64,000 nt of DNA from JAJRRH01 sp047638815 (GCA_047638815.1 JBLIMR010000001.1:342107-406106); one strand, 5' to 3'; counted from the first letter of the stretch, positions 38,544 to 46,739 are shown. Notes: generated by a model not told the origin, from the letters alone. Translations and numbers: made by a program.

Positions 38544-39239
38544 ATGAATAAAGTTGTAAATAACGCTCAGGAAGGCATTGATGGTATACAGGACGGCATG
38601 ACACTCATGTTGGGTGGTTTCGGTTTATGTGGGATTCCAGAAAATTGTATATCCGCTCTAGTAGAACTGGGTTGTAAGAATATCACATGTATTTCCAACA
38701 ATGCTGGGGTAGATGATTTTGGACTTGGACTACTATTACAAAAACGACAGATAAAGAAAATGATCTCTTCTTATGTTGGAGAGAATGCTGAATTCGAGCG
38801 TCAAATGCTTTCAGGTGAGTTAGAAGTTGATTTGATACCTCAAGGAAGTCTAGCAGAACGATGCAGAGCAGGTGGTGCTGGAATCCCGGCTTTTTACACG
38901 CCTGCAGGTTTTGGAACTGAAGTTGCTGAGGGTAAAGAGGTCAAAGTATTTAACGGAAAACCGCATATTCTTGAGCATGCTCTTCATGCTGACTTTGCAT
39001 TAATAAAAGCTTGGAAGGGAGATCGATTTGGCAACATTATATTCAAAGGTTCTGCAAGAAATTTCAATCCAGTTATGGCTATGGCGGGAAAGATCACAGT
39101 AGTCGAAGTGGAGGAGCTGGTGGAACCCGGTGTACTTGACCCAAATTTCATCCATATTCCAGGAGTTTTCGTTCAGAGAATATTTCAGGGAGAGAATTAT
39201 GAGAAGAGAATAGAGCAAAGAACGGTTAGGTCAATTTGA
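38544..39239 (+). CDS. scoA: 3-oxoacid CoA-transferase subunit A
   Basis: A 231-residue subunit of the enzyme that moves CoA between succinyl-CoA and acetoacetate in ketone body and branched amino acid breakdown. 'DGMTLMLGGFGLCGIPENCI' is the GGFGxxG hallmark, and 'GGAGIPAFYTPAGFGTEVAEGKE' and 'ALIKAWKGDRFGN' are typical. The partner subunit is at 39745. The two genes are normally adjacent; here 505 bases with an unrelated gene separate them. Confidence 0.93.
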   Translation: MNKVVNNAQEGIDGIQDGMTLMLGGFGLCGIPENCISALVELGCKNITCISNNAGVDDFGLGLLLQKRQIKKMISSYVGENAEFERQMLSGELEVDLIPQGSLAERCRAGGAGIPAFYTPAGFGTEVAEGKEVKVFNGKPHILEHALHADFALIKAWKGDRFGNIIFKGSARNFNPVMAMAGKITVVEVEELVEPGVLDPNFIHIPGVFVQRIFQGENYEKRIEQRTVRSI

Positions 39240-39243
39240 TAAT

Positions 39244-39264
39244 GATTTGATTTGACAATTTGAA
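39244..39264 (+). repeat. AT-rich repeat upstream of the inserted gene
   Basis: A GATTTGATTTGACAATTTGAA stretch (written in part) just before the four-helix-bundle gene. It resembles the reverse complement of the repeated TTTTCAAAT units at 39700-39740, so the gene is bracketed by imperfect inverted repeats. Confidence 0.45.
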
Positions 39265-39279
39265 GATGAAAGGATCGAA

Positions 39280-39645
39280 ATGAGAAATGACAAGGATAAT
39301 TTAATTGTGAGTTTAACTTTTGATTTTTCTCTTAAGATCATTGAGTTCTCTGAAGCCTTGCGTGAATTGCGAAAATTTGAAATGTCTTCGCAAATATTTA
39401 GAAGTGGAACCTCAATTGGGGCAAATATAAGAGAAGCTCAAAATGCGGAAAGTAGGGCAGATTTTATTCATAAGTTCAAGATATCCGCAAAAGAAGCTGA
39501 TGAATTGGAATATTGGCTAACACTTTGTAAAGCTTCTGATTTTTATCCATCTCCTGATGATGTGTTAATTAGTGATTTGGAATCGATCGTTAAAATAGTC
39601 AGTAAAATAATCGCCTCAACAAAAAGAGTTGCGGACAAAAAATAA
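39280..39645 (+). CDS. Four-helix-bundle (S23/IVS-type) protein
   Basis: A 121-residue protein of the family first found inside 23S rRNA intervening sequences. Hallmarks are 'SSQIFRSGTSIGANIREAQNAESRADFIHKFKISAKEADELEYWL'. These proteins form pentamers of four-helix bundles; their function is unknown. It lies between the two CoA-transferase subunits, 40 bases after scoA, with AT-rich repeats on both sides. This looks like insertion of a small mobile unit, because nothing links it to ketone metabolism. Confidence 0.88.
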   Translation: MRNDKDNLIVSLTFDFSLKIIEFSEALRELRKFEMSSQIFRSGTSIGANIREAQNAESRADFIHKFKISAKEADELEYWLTLCKASDFYPSPDDVLISDLESIVKIVSKIIASTKRVADKK

Positions 39646-39699
39646 TATATTTATGCAAATCATGTTAAAGCAACAGTATCGAGAAGTTTTGAAATCTAT

Positions 39700-39740
39700 T
39701 CAATTTTCAAATTTTCAAATCAACAAATTTTCAAATTAAT
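39700..39740 (+). repeat. Tandem TTTTCAAAT repeats after the inserted gene
   Basis: Three to four copies of (A)ATTTTCAAAT in 41 bases, ending 4 bases before scoB. They form the right border of the inserted four-helix-bundle gene and now act as the scoB leader. Confidence 0.6.
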
Positions 39741-39744
39741 AAGA

Positions 39745-40398
39745 ATGTTGGATAAAAACGGAATTGCGAAAAGAATCGCACAAGAACTAAGAGATGGTTG
39801 GTATGTTAATCTTGGCATTGGAATACCCACGTTAGTAGCTAATTATATACCAGAAAAAATTAGTGTTGAATTTCAATCTGAAAATGGCTTGTTGGGTATG
39901 GGCCCATTTCCGATTGAGGGAGAAGAAGACGCTGATTTGATTAACGCAGGCAAACAGACAGTAACATTAATGCCAGGTGGATCATTATTTGATAGCGCAA
40001 TGAGTTTTGCCATGATTCGTGGTCAACATGTCCAACTGACTGTATTGGGAGCGATGGAAGTTTCTGAAGGTGGTGACATAGCCAATTGGAAAATCCCTGG
40101 AAAAATGGTTAAGGGTATGGGAGGAGCAATGGACTTGGTTGCATCAGCAGATAATATCATTGTTGCTATGAATCATACCAATAGAGCAGGTCAATCAAAA
40201 GTATTAAAGCAGTGCAGTCTGCCATTAACTGGCGTAGCATGTGTTAAAAAAATCGTATCCAATATGGCAGTAATGGATGTTACTGCTGATGGACTTAAGC
40301 TAGTTGAGAGAGCCCCAGGGGTTAGTGTTGATGAAATTATTGCAGCCACTGAAGCAAAACTTATCGTAGAAGGCGAAATCCCAGAAATGAAAATATAA
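39745..40398 (+). CDS. scoB: 3-oxoacid CoA-transferase subunit B
   Basis: A 217-residue subunit. 'EFQSENGLLGMGPFP' contains the catalytic Glu that forms the CoA thioester, and 'LNLGIGIPTLVANYI'-like sequence near residue 20 ('VNLGIGIPTLVANY') and 'LTVLGAMEVSEGGDIANWKIPGKMVKGMGGAMDLV' are typical. It works as a heterotetramer with subunit A at 38544. Both subunits appear intact despite the insertion between them. Confidence 0.94.
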   Translation: MLDKNGIAKRIAQELRDGWYVNLGIGIPTLVANYIPEKISVEFQSENGLLGMGPFPIEGEEDADLINAGKQTVTLMPGGSLFDSAMSFAMIRGQHVQLTVLGAMEVSEGGDIANWKIPGKMVKGMGGAMDLVASADNIIVAMNHTNRAGQSKVLKQCSLPLTGVACVKKIVSNMAVMDVTADGLKLVERAPGVSVDEIIAATEAKLIVEGEIPEMKI

Positions 40399-40424
40399 AG
40401 TTTTTAAACCTTTTAGATCCAAAT

Positions 40425-40892
40425 TTAGCAGCAACCTCCTCCGGGAGTGCAGGAATCCTGATTCGACAATTCATTGAGGTTTATTTTTTCCTTTTCCTGT
40501 GGAATACCACAAGCATCTAAGGCAAGGCAGTCGGTCTTTTTATTTGTCAACAAAAATTGATTGCCATCAAAGGTTAAACCAAATTTCCCTATGGTTCCTT
40601 GTTGGTATTCAACTTCAACTTCATCATCGTTAAATCGTAAAACATCCTGTGAAAGATTAATTATTCCCAATAATTTCTCAGGAGTCAACCTATGATCAAA
40701 ATCTTGATCCTCCCACAATTGAAAATTAATTACACTTTCAGTTCTTCGGGTTCCGCCACAATCAATAAAGTCTTTTTTTATACTTCCTACCTCAGTAATG
40801 TGAAAATGAGGTGGAATTTTTTCACCGTTAGGCATTAAAAAATGAACTGATTCTAGTGAAGTTAGGTGTTTTTTTATTTCAGATAATCTCAT
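40425..40892 (-). CDS. DUF6428 family protein with a cysteine tail
   Basis: A 155-residue protein from the preferred ATG at 40892 ('MRLSEIKKHL'); an earlier in-frame Met would overlap arsR. The body holds 'MPNGEKIPPHFHITEVGSIKKDFIDCGG', with His residues that could bind metal, and the C-terminus is 'CTPGGGCC'. The family is usual next to arsR in Bacteroidota arsenic operons. The arsenate reductase and efflux genes that often follow are absent. A metal or metalloid role is inferred from context and the Cys/His residues. Confidence 0.75.
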   Translation of the reverse strand: MRLSEIKKHLTSLESVHFLMPNGEKIPPHFHITEVGSIKKDFIDCGGTRRTESVINFQLWEDQDFDHRLTPEKLLGIINLSQDVLRFNDDEVEVEYQQGTIGKFGLTFDGNQFLLTNKKTDCLALDACGIPQEKEKINLNELSNQDSCTPGGGCC

Positions 40893-40924
40893 AATTGTAT
40901 GTAAAAGTTGTTTCGTTTTTTTGA

Positions 40925-41209
40925 TTAAAGGTTCAAGAATGAACTGAAAAGGGTTTGTGCCTTTTCCCAATTCTTAGTGTCTATGCAATACTTGGTTTTG
41001 GGTGGTTCTATTTCCCCACATATCAATCCAGCGCTCTTGAGTTCCTTTAAATGTTGGGAGATAGTTGATTGAGCAATTGGTAAGTGCTCTACTAAATCTC
41101 CGGTATAGCAGCATTTCTGATTTGATAGTAACCTTAAGATCTCTAGCCTTTTAGGGTGTCCCAAAGCTTTAGCAAATCTAGCAAGTTCTATTTCCTGACT
41201 ATTATTCAA
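40925..41209 (-). CDS. ArsR family metalloregulator
   Basis: A 94-residue winged-helix repressor. 'FAKALGHPKRLEILRLLSNQKCCYTGDLVEHLPIAQSTISQHLKELKSAGLI' covers the helix-turn-helix. The adjacent Cys pair in 'NQKCCYTGDL' sits where ArsR-type As(III) or metal thiol ligands are found. It probably represses its own operon with the DUF6428 gene through the operator at 41226-41247. Confidence 0.9.
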   Translation of the reverse strand: MNNSQEIELARFAKALGHPKRLEILRLLSNQKCCYTGDLVEHLPIAQSTISQHLKELKSAGLICGEIEPPKTKYCIDTKNWEKAQTLFSSFLNL

Positions 41210-41225
41210 TTTATATCTTTAATCG

Positions 41226-41247
41226 TTAATCGCAAATGTACGATTAA
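41226..41247 (-). promoter_or_regulatory. ArsR operator over its own -7 element
   Basis: TTAATCG, 8 bases, CGATTAA: a perfect inverted repeat. The 8-base centre on the minus strand is TACATTTG, a perfect TAnnTTTG -7 element. A repressor dimer bound here would cover the promoter. It lies 17 bases upstream of the arsR start codon. Confidence 0.75.
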
Positions 41248-41384
41248 TAATTATATAATCCTAAAACTGTGACTTAATGAATTTTAATCGTCTTAAAAAT
41301 ATCGTCAAAGGCTTTATTGGCAACAGAAAGAGTAACCACCTTTCGGATATTAAGGAAAATTATAAACCAAATTAGATAGTAACC

Positions 41385-41486
41385 GTGAATGATATTTTAG
41401 AAACATTAAAATCAACTTTCGTTGAGAAGATAGGAGGCTCAATTGCCGAATGGGGACCAAAATTGGTCATGGCAATTATTTCATAA
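41385..41486 (+). other. Cut-off N-terminus of the mechanosensitive channel gene
   Basis: From GTG 41385 an open frame encodes 'NDILETLKSTFVEKIGGSIAEWGPKLVMAIIS' and then meets TAA at 41484-41486. The same frame continues at once with ATG 41487 into the channel gene. A single T to A change (TTA to TAA) would explain the stop. A further short frame (41277-41375, 32 codons) precedes it, with no recognisable product. Confidence 0.75.
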
Positions 41487-42215
41487 ATGATCGGCCTTTG
41501 GATCTTTAGAAAGATCATGAAACTTATAGGAAAATCTTTCGATAAAAGAGATTTTGATTCATCATTAAAACCATTTCTATTGACACTGGTTGCGTTCTTG
41601 CTGAAAATCATGTTATTCCTTGGGGTTGTGGGTCAAATAGGAGTGGAGACAACTTCTTTTATTGCAATATTGGGAGCAGCTGGTCTAGCTATTGGTTTAG
41701 CATTACAGGGCTCCTTAGCAAATTTCGCATCGGGTGTACTCATTCTTATTTTCAGACCATTCAAAGTTGGTGATCTTATTGAGGGGCAAGATCAGATTGG
41801 ATTTGTGAAGGAGATTTCGGTTTTCGTAACCGTAATAGTAACCTTCCAGATTAAGACGGTTATCATTCCTAATTCACCCTTGGGAGGAGGTACCATTGTG
41901 AACTATTCCGTTAAAGGAAATGTAAGATCAGATATTCCGTTTGCTATCAGATATAGATTAGACCTTGATAAGGCGAAAGAAATCGTGCTTAATGTCCTTC
42001 AATCATCAGATAAGGTATTACAAGATCCAGCACCCTCAGTTTATGGGACAGAATTGAATTCTAGTAGCATTCAATTGACAGCACTACCATTTTCGACAGT
42101 CGCAGATTACTGGGATGTGTATTGGGGATTAAGAGGAGAAATCGCTAAGAATTTAGGAGAAGCGGGTTTCGAGGCACCATTCGAACAGAGAGTTGTAACA
42201 ATGAAATCCGCTTAA
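41487..42215 (+). CDS. MscS family mechanosensitive channel, N-terminally shortened
   Basis: A 242-residue protein that is missing about 34 residues of a normal small MscS. 'GAAGLAIGLALQGSLANFASGVLILIFRPFKVGDLIEG' is the pore helix TM3 and start of the beta domain. The C-terminal vestibule domain is present. The missing part includes half of the first membrane helix because of an in-frame TAA just before this ATG. TAA-ATG would allow reinitiation, so two polypeptides or a shortened channel may be made. Alternatively the gene is newly inactivated. Confidence 0.75.
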   Translation: MIGLWIFRKIMKLIGKSFDKRDFDSSLKPFLLTLVAFLLKIMLFLGVVGQIGVETTSFIAILGAAGLAIGLALQGSLANFASGVLILIFRPFKVGDLIEGQDQIGFVKEISVFVTVIVTFQIKTVIIPNSPLGGGTIVNYSVKGNVRSDIPFAIRYRLDLDKAKEIVLNVLQSSDKVLQDPAPSVYGTELNSSSIQLTALPFSTVADYWDVYWGLRGEIAKNLGEAGFEAPFEQRVVTMKSA

Positions 42216-42230
42216 AAATAATTAACCTGA

Positions 42231-42269
42231 AAAGGAGGTCGTCATGCATTTGCATGGCGGCCTTTTTTT
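42231..42269 (+). terminator. Terminator after the channel gene
   Basis: AAAGGAGGTCGTCATGCA pairs, with a small bulge, with TGCATGGCGGCCTTT, followed by seven T. It separates convergent genes. Confidence 0.8.
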
Positions 42270-42299
42270 ATTTTGGATATCGCTATATAGTTTTTTAAT

Positions 42300-43004
42300 C
42301 TACAGAGAAAAATTATGATGTAAACTTAATTGCAACTGATTTTTGGCCCAGTTGTCTGTTGTCTGACGCATTATTCCTAGCTGAACTTTCATCTTGTTTG
42401 GGAGCATATATCCCAAAGCACCATATGACCTGTTTCGATCAAAGATCTCAACTCTCCTATCGTCACCAATACTTCTTTGACCATTTATAAAGAGTTCATT
42501 GTATAGTGCTAAATAAACGGACTTTGGTTCAATTACTTTAGTGTTCAAAGGAACATTGAGGAAAAGATTATATCGATATCTCGTTCGTAAATCTTGCGTT
42601 TCTACAAATCTTTGCTCGTATCGAAAGCGATGAGTTAAGTATGATATATTGCCAATCTTTTGAGGAATCAAAGCTTCTTGATAGATTCTGCTTTCGGAAC
42701 TTGTTGTGACGCTCTCTCCAAAATCACCTGTTGTTATATTCCCGTACCCCAGCGTAAATTTAATTTTAGCATTCTCAGGAGAGTAAGTAAGACCACCACG
42801 AATAAGAAGTTGTTCTAAATCTCCACCTAGATCCCAATTTCTAAATTGGACATCTCCTTGAAGACCAATTTTGCTCTCCCTTATTTTGGCATTCCAGAAG
42901 TACATGTACCAAGCACCTAGTTGGTCACCGTCAAAAGCTTCTTGGGCCTGTACAGAATTAAAACAAAGGCATACTAATGCAAGACAAGAAAATAATGTTT
43001 TCAT
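42300..43004 (-). CDS. DUF2490 family outer-membrane protein
   Basis: A 234-residue protein with a signal peptide cut near residue 21 ('CFNSVQAQ'). It then shows the DUF2490 pattern: 'GAWYMYFWNAKIRESKIGLQGDVQFR', 'LIRGGLTYSPENAKIKFTLGYG', 'THRFRYEQRFVETQDLRTRYR' and a C-terminus of 'LSLHHNFSL'. It is a beta-barrel, probably in the outer membrane, of unknown function. It lies downstream of the carbonic anhydrase on the same strand. Confidence 0.82.
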   Translation of the reverse strand: MKTLFSCLALVCLCFNSVQAQEAFDGDQLGAWYMYFWNAKIRESKIGLQGDVQFRNWDLGGDLEQLLIRGGLTYSPENAKIKFTLGYGNITTGDFGESVTTSSESRIYQEALIPQKIGNISYLTHRFRYEQRFVETQDLRTRYRYNLFLNVPLNTKVIEPKSVYLALYNELFINGQRSIGDDRRVEIFDRNRSYGALGYMLPNKMKVQLGIMRQTTDNWAKNQLQLSLHHNFSL

Positions 43005-43046
43005 GAATAATTTATTTAGAACAATTCTTATATGATAGGTTTTATT

Positions 43047-43673
43047 TTAGTAGAATGTTACACTACCATCTTTGATATCGTACATACCTCCGACAATAGA
43101 AATTTCACCATTCCTTTCCATCTCAGCCAAGACTTCGCTTTCTTGACGAATTCTATCGATTGATAACTCCACATTCTTTTTCGAAACAGTATTAACGAAA
43201 GGAATGTTTGATGAATTTCTTAGAGACGCATCTGAAGGCTCAGGGGTTCCATCAACAGCTGGCATGATCTTGTCAAGCATTGAGGTTAGGTTACCTAATT
43301 TCGCCCCATCACATGCTCCTTTTACGGCTCCACAACTTGTATGTCCAAGAACAACAAGAACTTTTGTGCCAGCAAGTTTACAGGCAAATTCCATACTTCC
43401 AAGAATATCAGTATTAACAAAATTTCCTGCAATTCTTATGCTGAATATGTCTCCAATGCCCTGATCAAAAATTATTTCTGACGACACTCTAGAGTCAATA
43501 CAGCTAAGGATTGTTGCAAAAGGATACTGCCCTGTACTTGTGTCATTAACTTGATCCATGAGATCGCGCATCACTGGTCTTTTTGCTACAAATCTTTCGT
43601 TACCTTCTTTAAGTAGTTCAACTGCTTTGGCTGGTGATATTTGCCCTTGGGCTTCTAGTGTAAGTGCTTTCAT
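43047..43673 (-). CDS. Beta-carbonic anhydrase
   Basis: A 208-residue enzyme from the preferred ATG at 43673 ('MKALTLEAQG'); the longer frame overlaps the SulP gene. It interconverts CO2 and bicarbonate. Zinc ligands are in 'LSCIDSRVSSE' (Cys, with the Asp-Arg dyad) and 'GHTSCGAVKGACDG' (His and Cys). No signal peptide is seen, so it acts in the cytoplasm. It directly follows a SulP transporter gene, which suggests a bicarbonate uptake and hydration pair. Confidence 0.93.
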   Translation of the reverse strand: MKALTLEAQGQISPAKAVELLKEGNERFVAKRPVMRDLMDQVNDTSTGQYPFATILSCIDSRVSSEIIFDQGIGDIFSIRIAGNFVNTDILGSMEFACKLAGTKVLVVLGHTSCGAVKGACDGAKLGNLTSMLDKIMPAVDGTPEPSDASLRNSSNIPFVNTVSKKNVELSIDRIRQESEVLAEMERNGEISIVGGMYDIKDGSVTFY

Positions 43674-43695
43674 TATTTTTAATTTTAGTTTATTG

Positions 43696-45297
43696 TTATG
43701 CAACTTTCTTTTTTGGTCTCAGCTTGAAAAACTCAATAAAACTTTCAGGATTTTCAACTTCACCACGTTCTGAGATTAATTTTATATCAATGTTACGCAA
43801 TTTGGCTTTATAAGCGAAGTCATCAAGTATTTCAATAATGTCGTTGTCTAAAAATCTTGTTTTTCGTACATCCAATTCTAGAAATGAGTTGGGCGTAATA
43901 GCGTCAAGTTCTTTTAGAATTGCACCCTTGTTTATAAAGGTTACCTCCTCAGCCAGTGTCATTTGAATTTTATCAAAGCCATTACTTTTATCAATTATAT
44001 GAAGAAAGTGGGAGTTTTGATAACTCTTTATCAATACTACTACAATACCAACTGCCAATCCCATTCCAATTCCTACTAACAAGTTGGTGAAGATAATACC
44101 TAGAACTGTAATAATAAAGGGGACAAATTGTTTCCATCCCAAATTGAACATTGTAACAAATAACTTCGGTTTGGCCAGTTTAAATCCAACAATTAGTAAG
44201 ATAGCCGCCAAGACTGAAAGGGGAATGTAATTCAATAGTTTAGGAATAGATATCACAGAAATCAACAACAAGAAACCGTGAATAATTGCAGATAATTTGC
44301 TCTTGCCTCCTGATTGAATATTTGCAGAACTACGAACGATAACTTGTGTAATTGGTAGTCCTCCAATCATTCCAGAAATTATATTTCCGGTTCCTTGGGC
44401 CAGTAATTCTCGGTTAGTGGGAGTCACGTTTTTATCTGGATCTAGTTTGTCCGTTGCCTCAACACAAAGTAATGTTTCTAAACTGGCCACTAAAGCAATA
44501 GTAAATGCAGTAACCCAGACCTGTGGATTTGTAATAGCGGAGAAATTTGGAAGACTAAATTGTCCAATAAATGAATCAAAATTATCAGGCACAGGAACGC
44601 TAACAAGATGCGAAGCAGCAATACTGAGTGTTGGGTGAGCAATGGTAAGAAGGTGAAATACGATACCCAAGACCACGACTACCAATGGTCCTTGAACAAT
44701 TTGAAAAAACTTACCTTTTTTAGATAATACATTGCCCCAGATTATTAAAATTGCTAAACTAACAATGCCTATTACTAAAGATCCCATTTGAACGAAATCC
44801 AACATTTTGAAAATCTCTGAAAAAGTATTTTCCCCATCCAATTGAAAGAAAGCAAAGTCGCCTTCTGGATCAGCATCATACCCAAAGAAATGGGGAATTT
44901 GTTTTAAAATAATAATGAGACCAATACCAGTTAACATTCCTTTAATGACGGATGATGGAAAATAGTATGCTATGATTCCAAATCGAAGTATCCCAAAAAC
45001 TATTTGGATGATTCCTCCCAAAACAACGGCAACTAGAAAATTTTCATAACCACCTAAGTTACCAATGGCCATTAAAACAATAGCGGCCAATCCAGCCGCT
45101 GGACCACTAACACCGATCTTGGAGCCACTGGCAGCTCCTACGACTATTCCTCCAACAATACCAGCTATTATTCCTGAAAATAGCGGAGCGCCACTTGCAA
45201 GAGCAATACCCAAACATAAGGGTAATGCCACGAAAAAGACGACTAAACTGGATGGGATGTCAGATTTTAAAGTAGAAAAGATTGATTTATTCTTCAT
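43696..45297 (-). CDS. SulP family anion transporter with STAS domain, probable bicarbonate carrier
   Basis: A 533-residue transporter with about 12-14 membrane segments. The N-terminal 'LVVFFVALPLCLGIALASGAPLFSGIIAGIVGG' and 'SGPAAGLAAIVL' are the SulP substrate-site repeats, and 'LVASLETLLCVEATDKLDP' is also typical. A cytoplasmic STAS domain follows (about residues 440-525, 'FLELDVRKTRFLDNDIIEILDDF'). The paired carbonic anhydrase gene argues for bicarbonate over sulfate. Probably controlled by the divergent TetR regulator. Confidence 0.9.
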   Translation of the reverse strand: MKNKSIFSTLKSDIPSSLVVFFVALPLCLGIALASGAPLFSGIIAGIVGGIVVGAASGSKIGVSGPAAGLAAIVLMAIGNLGGYENFLVAVVLGGIIQIVFGILRFGIIAYYFPSSVIKGMLTGIGLIIILKQIPHFFGYDADPEGDFAFFQLDGENTFSEIFKMLDFVQMGSLVIGIVSLAILIIWGNVLSKKGKFFQIVQGPLVVVVLGIVFHLLTIAHPTLSIAASHLVSVPVPDNFDSFIGQFSLPNFSAITNPQVWVTAFTIALVASLETLLCVEATDKLDPDKNVTPTNRELLAQGTGNIISGMIGGLPITQVIVRSSANIQSGGKSKLSAIIHGFLLLISVISIPKLLNYIPLSVLAAILLIVGFKLAKPKLFVTMFNLGWKQFVPFIITVLGIIFTNLLVGIGMGLAVGIVVVLIKSYQNSHFLHIIDKSNGFDKIQMTLAEEVTFINKGAILKELDAITPNSFLELDVRKTRFLDNDIIEILDDFAYKAKLRNIDIKLISERGEVENPESFIEFFKLRPKKKVA

Positions 45298-45317
45298 CAG
45301 GGTAAATATTTTTTGTG

Positions 45318-45325
45318 CAAATATA
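45318..45325 (-). promoter_or_regulatory. -7 promoter element of the SulP/carbonic anhydrase operon
   Basis: TATATTTG on the minus strand, 21 bases before the SulP start codon. The -33 region overlaps the palindrome at 45343-45361. Confidence 0.55.
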
Positions 45326-45342
45326 TACTAATACTTTTGAAG

Positions 45343-45361
45343 ATGATAGTAAAACTATCAT
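45343..45361. promoter_or_regulatory. Palindromic operator between SulP and TetR genes
   Basis: ATGATAGT-AAA-ACTATCAT, a perfect 8-base inverted repeat with a 3-base centre. It lies over the -33 region of the SulP promoter and about 30 bases upstream of the TetR gene's -33 element. Its size and place fit a TetR-family dimer site. Confidence 0.7.
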
Positions 45362-45392
45362 AAAAAGATATAAAACTTTTTTATGCAGTTGT

Positions 45393-45422
45393 TTTGCGAT
45401 CAAAATCAATTGTTTATCTTTG
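45393..45422 (+). promoter_or_regulatory. Promoter of the TetR gene
   Basis: TTTG at 45393-45396 and TATCTTTG at 45415-45422, spaced by 18 bases. Because this promoter lies inside a longer open frame, it supports GTG 45441 as the true start. Confidence 0.65.
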
Positions 45423-45440
45423 CATTCAAATTGCCATTTT

Positions 45441-46115
45441 GTGAGTGTAGCAGTAAAAATTACGTTAAATGAAGGTCTTTATCTCAAGGATCCACAGGAT
45501 TCGGTCTTGGGAAGGAAGATCATTGAACACTCTATCCTCATGATTGCGGAGATTGGGTTTGAGAGTTTTAACTTTAAAAAGCTAGCGATTGAGATTGGGT
45601 CAACTGAGGCTTCTGTTTATAGATATTTTGAGAACAAACATCTTTTGCTAATCTATTTGGTTTCATGGTATTGGGAGTGGGTGAGTTTTTTAATAAAAAT
45701 TAATTCTATGAATATTGATGATCCTAGAAAAAAGTTAGGCATTATTATTCGTTCTTTTGTTTCGGCCTCAATGAAAAATCCTGCGGTAGAGTATGTCAAT
45801 GAGAGCGTACTTCATGATGTAGTTATTTCAGAAGGAAATAAGTCGTACCATACGAAGGAAGTTGATGAAGAAAATTCAAAAGGATTTTTCACCAACTATA
45901 AAGAATTAGCGAAACTAGTATCGGAAGTAATATTAGAGATAGATCCGAAATTTAAATATCCCTTTGCCTTAGCGAGTAATTTGTTCGAGATGTCAAACAA
46001 CCATATTTACTTCGCGAAACACTTGCCTAAGTTAACTGATATTAAGGTGCAGGATGATCCTTATGAAGAGGTTGAAAGGATGTTGAATTATTTTGTAGAT
46101 AAACTGCTTTCTTAG
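45441..46115 (+). CDS. TetR family transcriptional regulator
   Basis: A 224-residue regulator starting at GTG 45441, chosen because a good promoter lies just upstream and because relatives begin near here ('VKITLNEGLYLKDP'). The helix-turn-helix is 'GFESFNFKKLAIEIGSTEASVYRYFENKHLLLIYL'. The rest is the helical ligand-binding and dimer domain. It diverges from the SulP/carbonic anhydrase operon, with a palindrome between them, so it likely represses that operon and perhaps itself. The ligand is unknown. Confidence 0.85.
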   Translation: MSVAVKITLNEGLYLKDPQDSVLGRKIIEHSILMIAEIGFESFNFKKLAIEIGSTEASVYRYFENKHLLLIYLVSWYWEWVSFLIKINSMNIDDPRKKLGIIIRSFVSASMKNPAVEYVNESVLHDVVISEGNKSYHTKEVDEENSKGFFTNYKELAKLVSEVILEIDPKFKYPFALASNLFEMSNNHIYFAKHLPKLTDIKVQDDPYEEVERMLNYFVDKLLS

Positions 46116-46259
46116 ACAAAGTTTAATTTAAAATTCTTGTTTATACTGATGGTTTTGGTTGTTAATCTAAATTAACTTTGGAAATTTTTAGGATTGAAAA
46201 TTAACCAATAACTAGAATATTATTAGGTATTTTCACATCACATTATTTTATGCGACCCA

Positions 46260-46538
46260 TTGGATCAAATAATAGAACGGTTTCAAAATAAAGACGAAAA
46301 GGCTTTTGAAACATTGTACAAGATGTATGGTGTTAGTATCAAAGGTGTTATTTTCAATATTGTCAGAGATGACGACATTGCTGAAGAAGTGATGCAAGAT
46401 GTTTTCGTCAGTGCTTGGAAGAATTCAGAAACATATTCTGTAAAAAAGGGCCGTTTCTTTACATGGCTTTTGAATATTGCTAGAAATGCCGCGATAGATA
46501 AAACAAGATACAACCGAAATAGAGTGTTTTATTTTTGA
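46260..46538 (+). pseudogene. ECF sigma factor cut off after region 2
   Basis: 92 codons, starting at TTG or a mutated ATG. 'DQIIERFQNKDEKAFETLYKMYG' and 'DDDIAEEVMQDVFVSAWKNSETYSVKKGRFFTWLLNIARNAAIDKTR' are region 2 of an extracytoplasmic-function sigma factor, which binds the -10 DNA and RNA polymerase. After 'DKTR' the homology stops and the frame ends in 'YNRNRVFYF'. Region 4 and about 90 residues are missing. TAACTTTG at 46174-46181 could be its old promoter. The break point coincides with the start of the second glycan island. Confidence 0.8.
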
Positions 46539-46739
46539 TGAGTATCTGAAATTATTTGAATAAGAGTTACCTCTATTTCACTTGGTTATACTAAAAATAT
46601 TAATAACTTTCAGATTATCAATTTATTAAATGTATTTCCGATACAGGAAGTAAAGAATCCTTTATTTTGTAGTACTGTATATCTATACAGAGCCCAAATA
46701 AGAGAGAAAAACAAAAAAAGAACTAACTATTATCCTTAA

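Noticed and set aside
45315..45440. Longer start for the TetR regulator
   Set aside because: The extension contains the operator palindrome and a well-spaced promoter, and its residues do not match TetR relatives.
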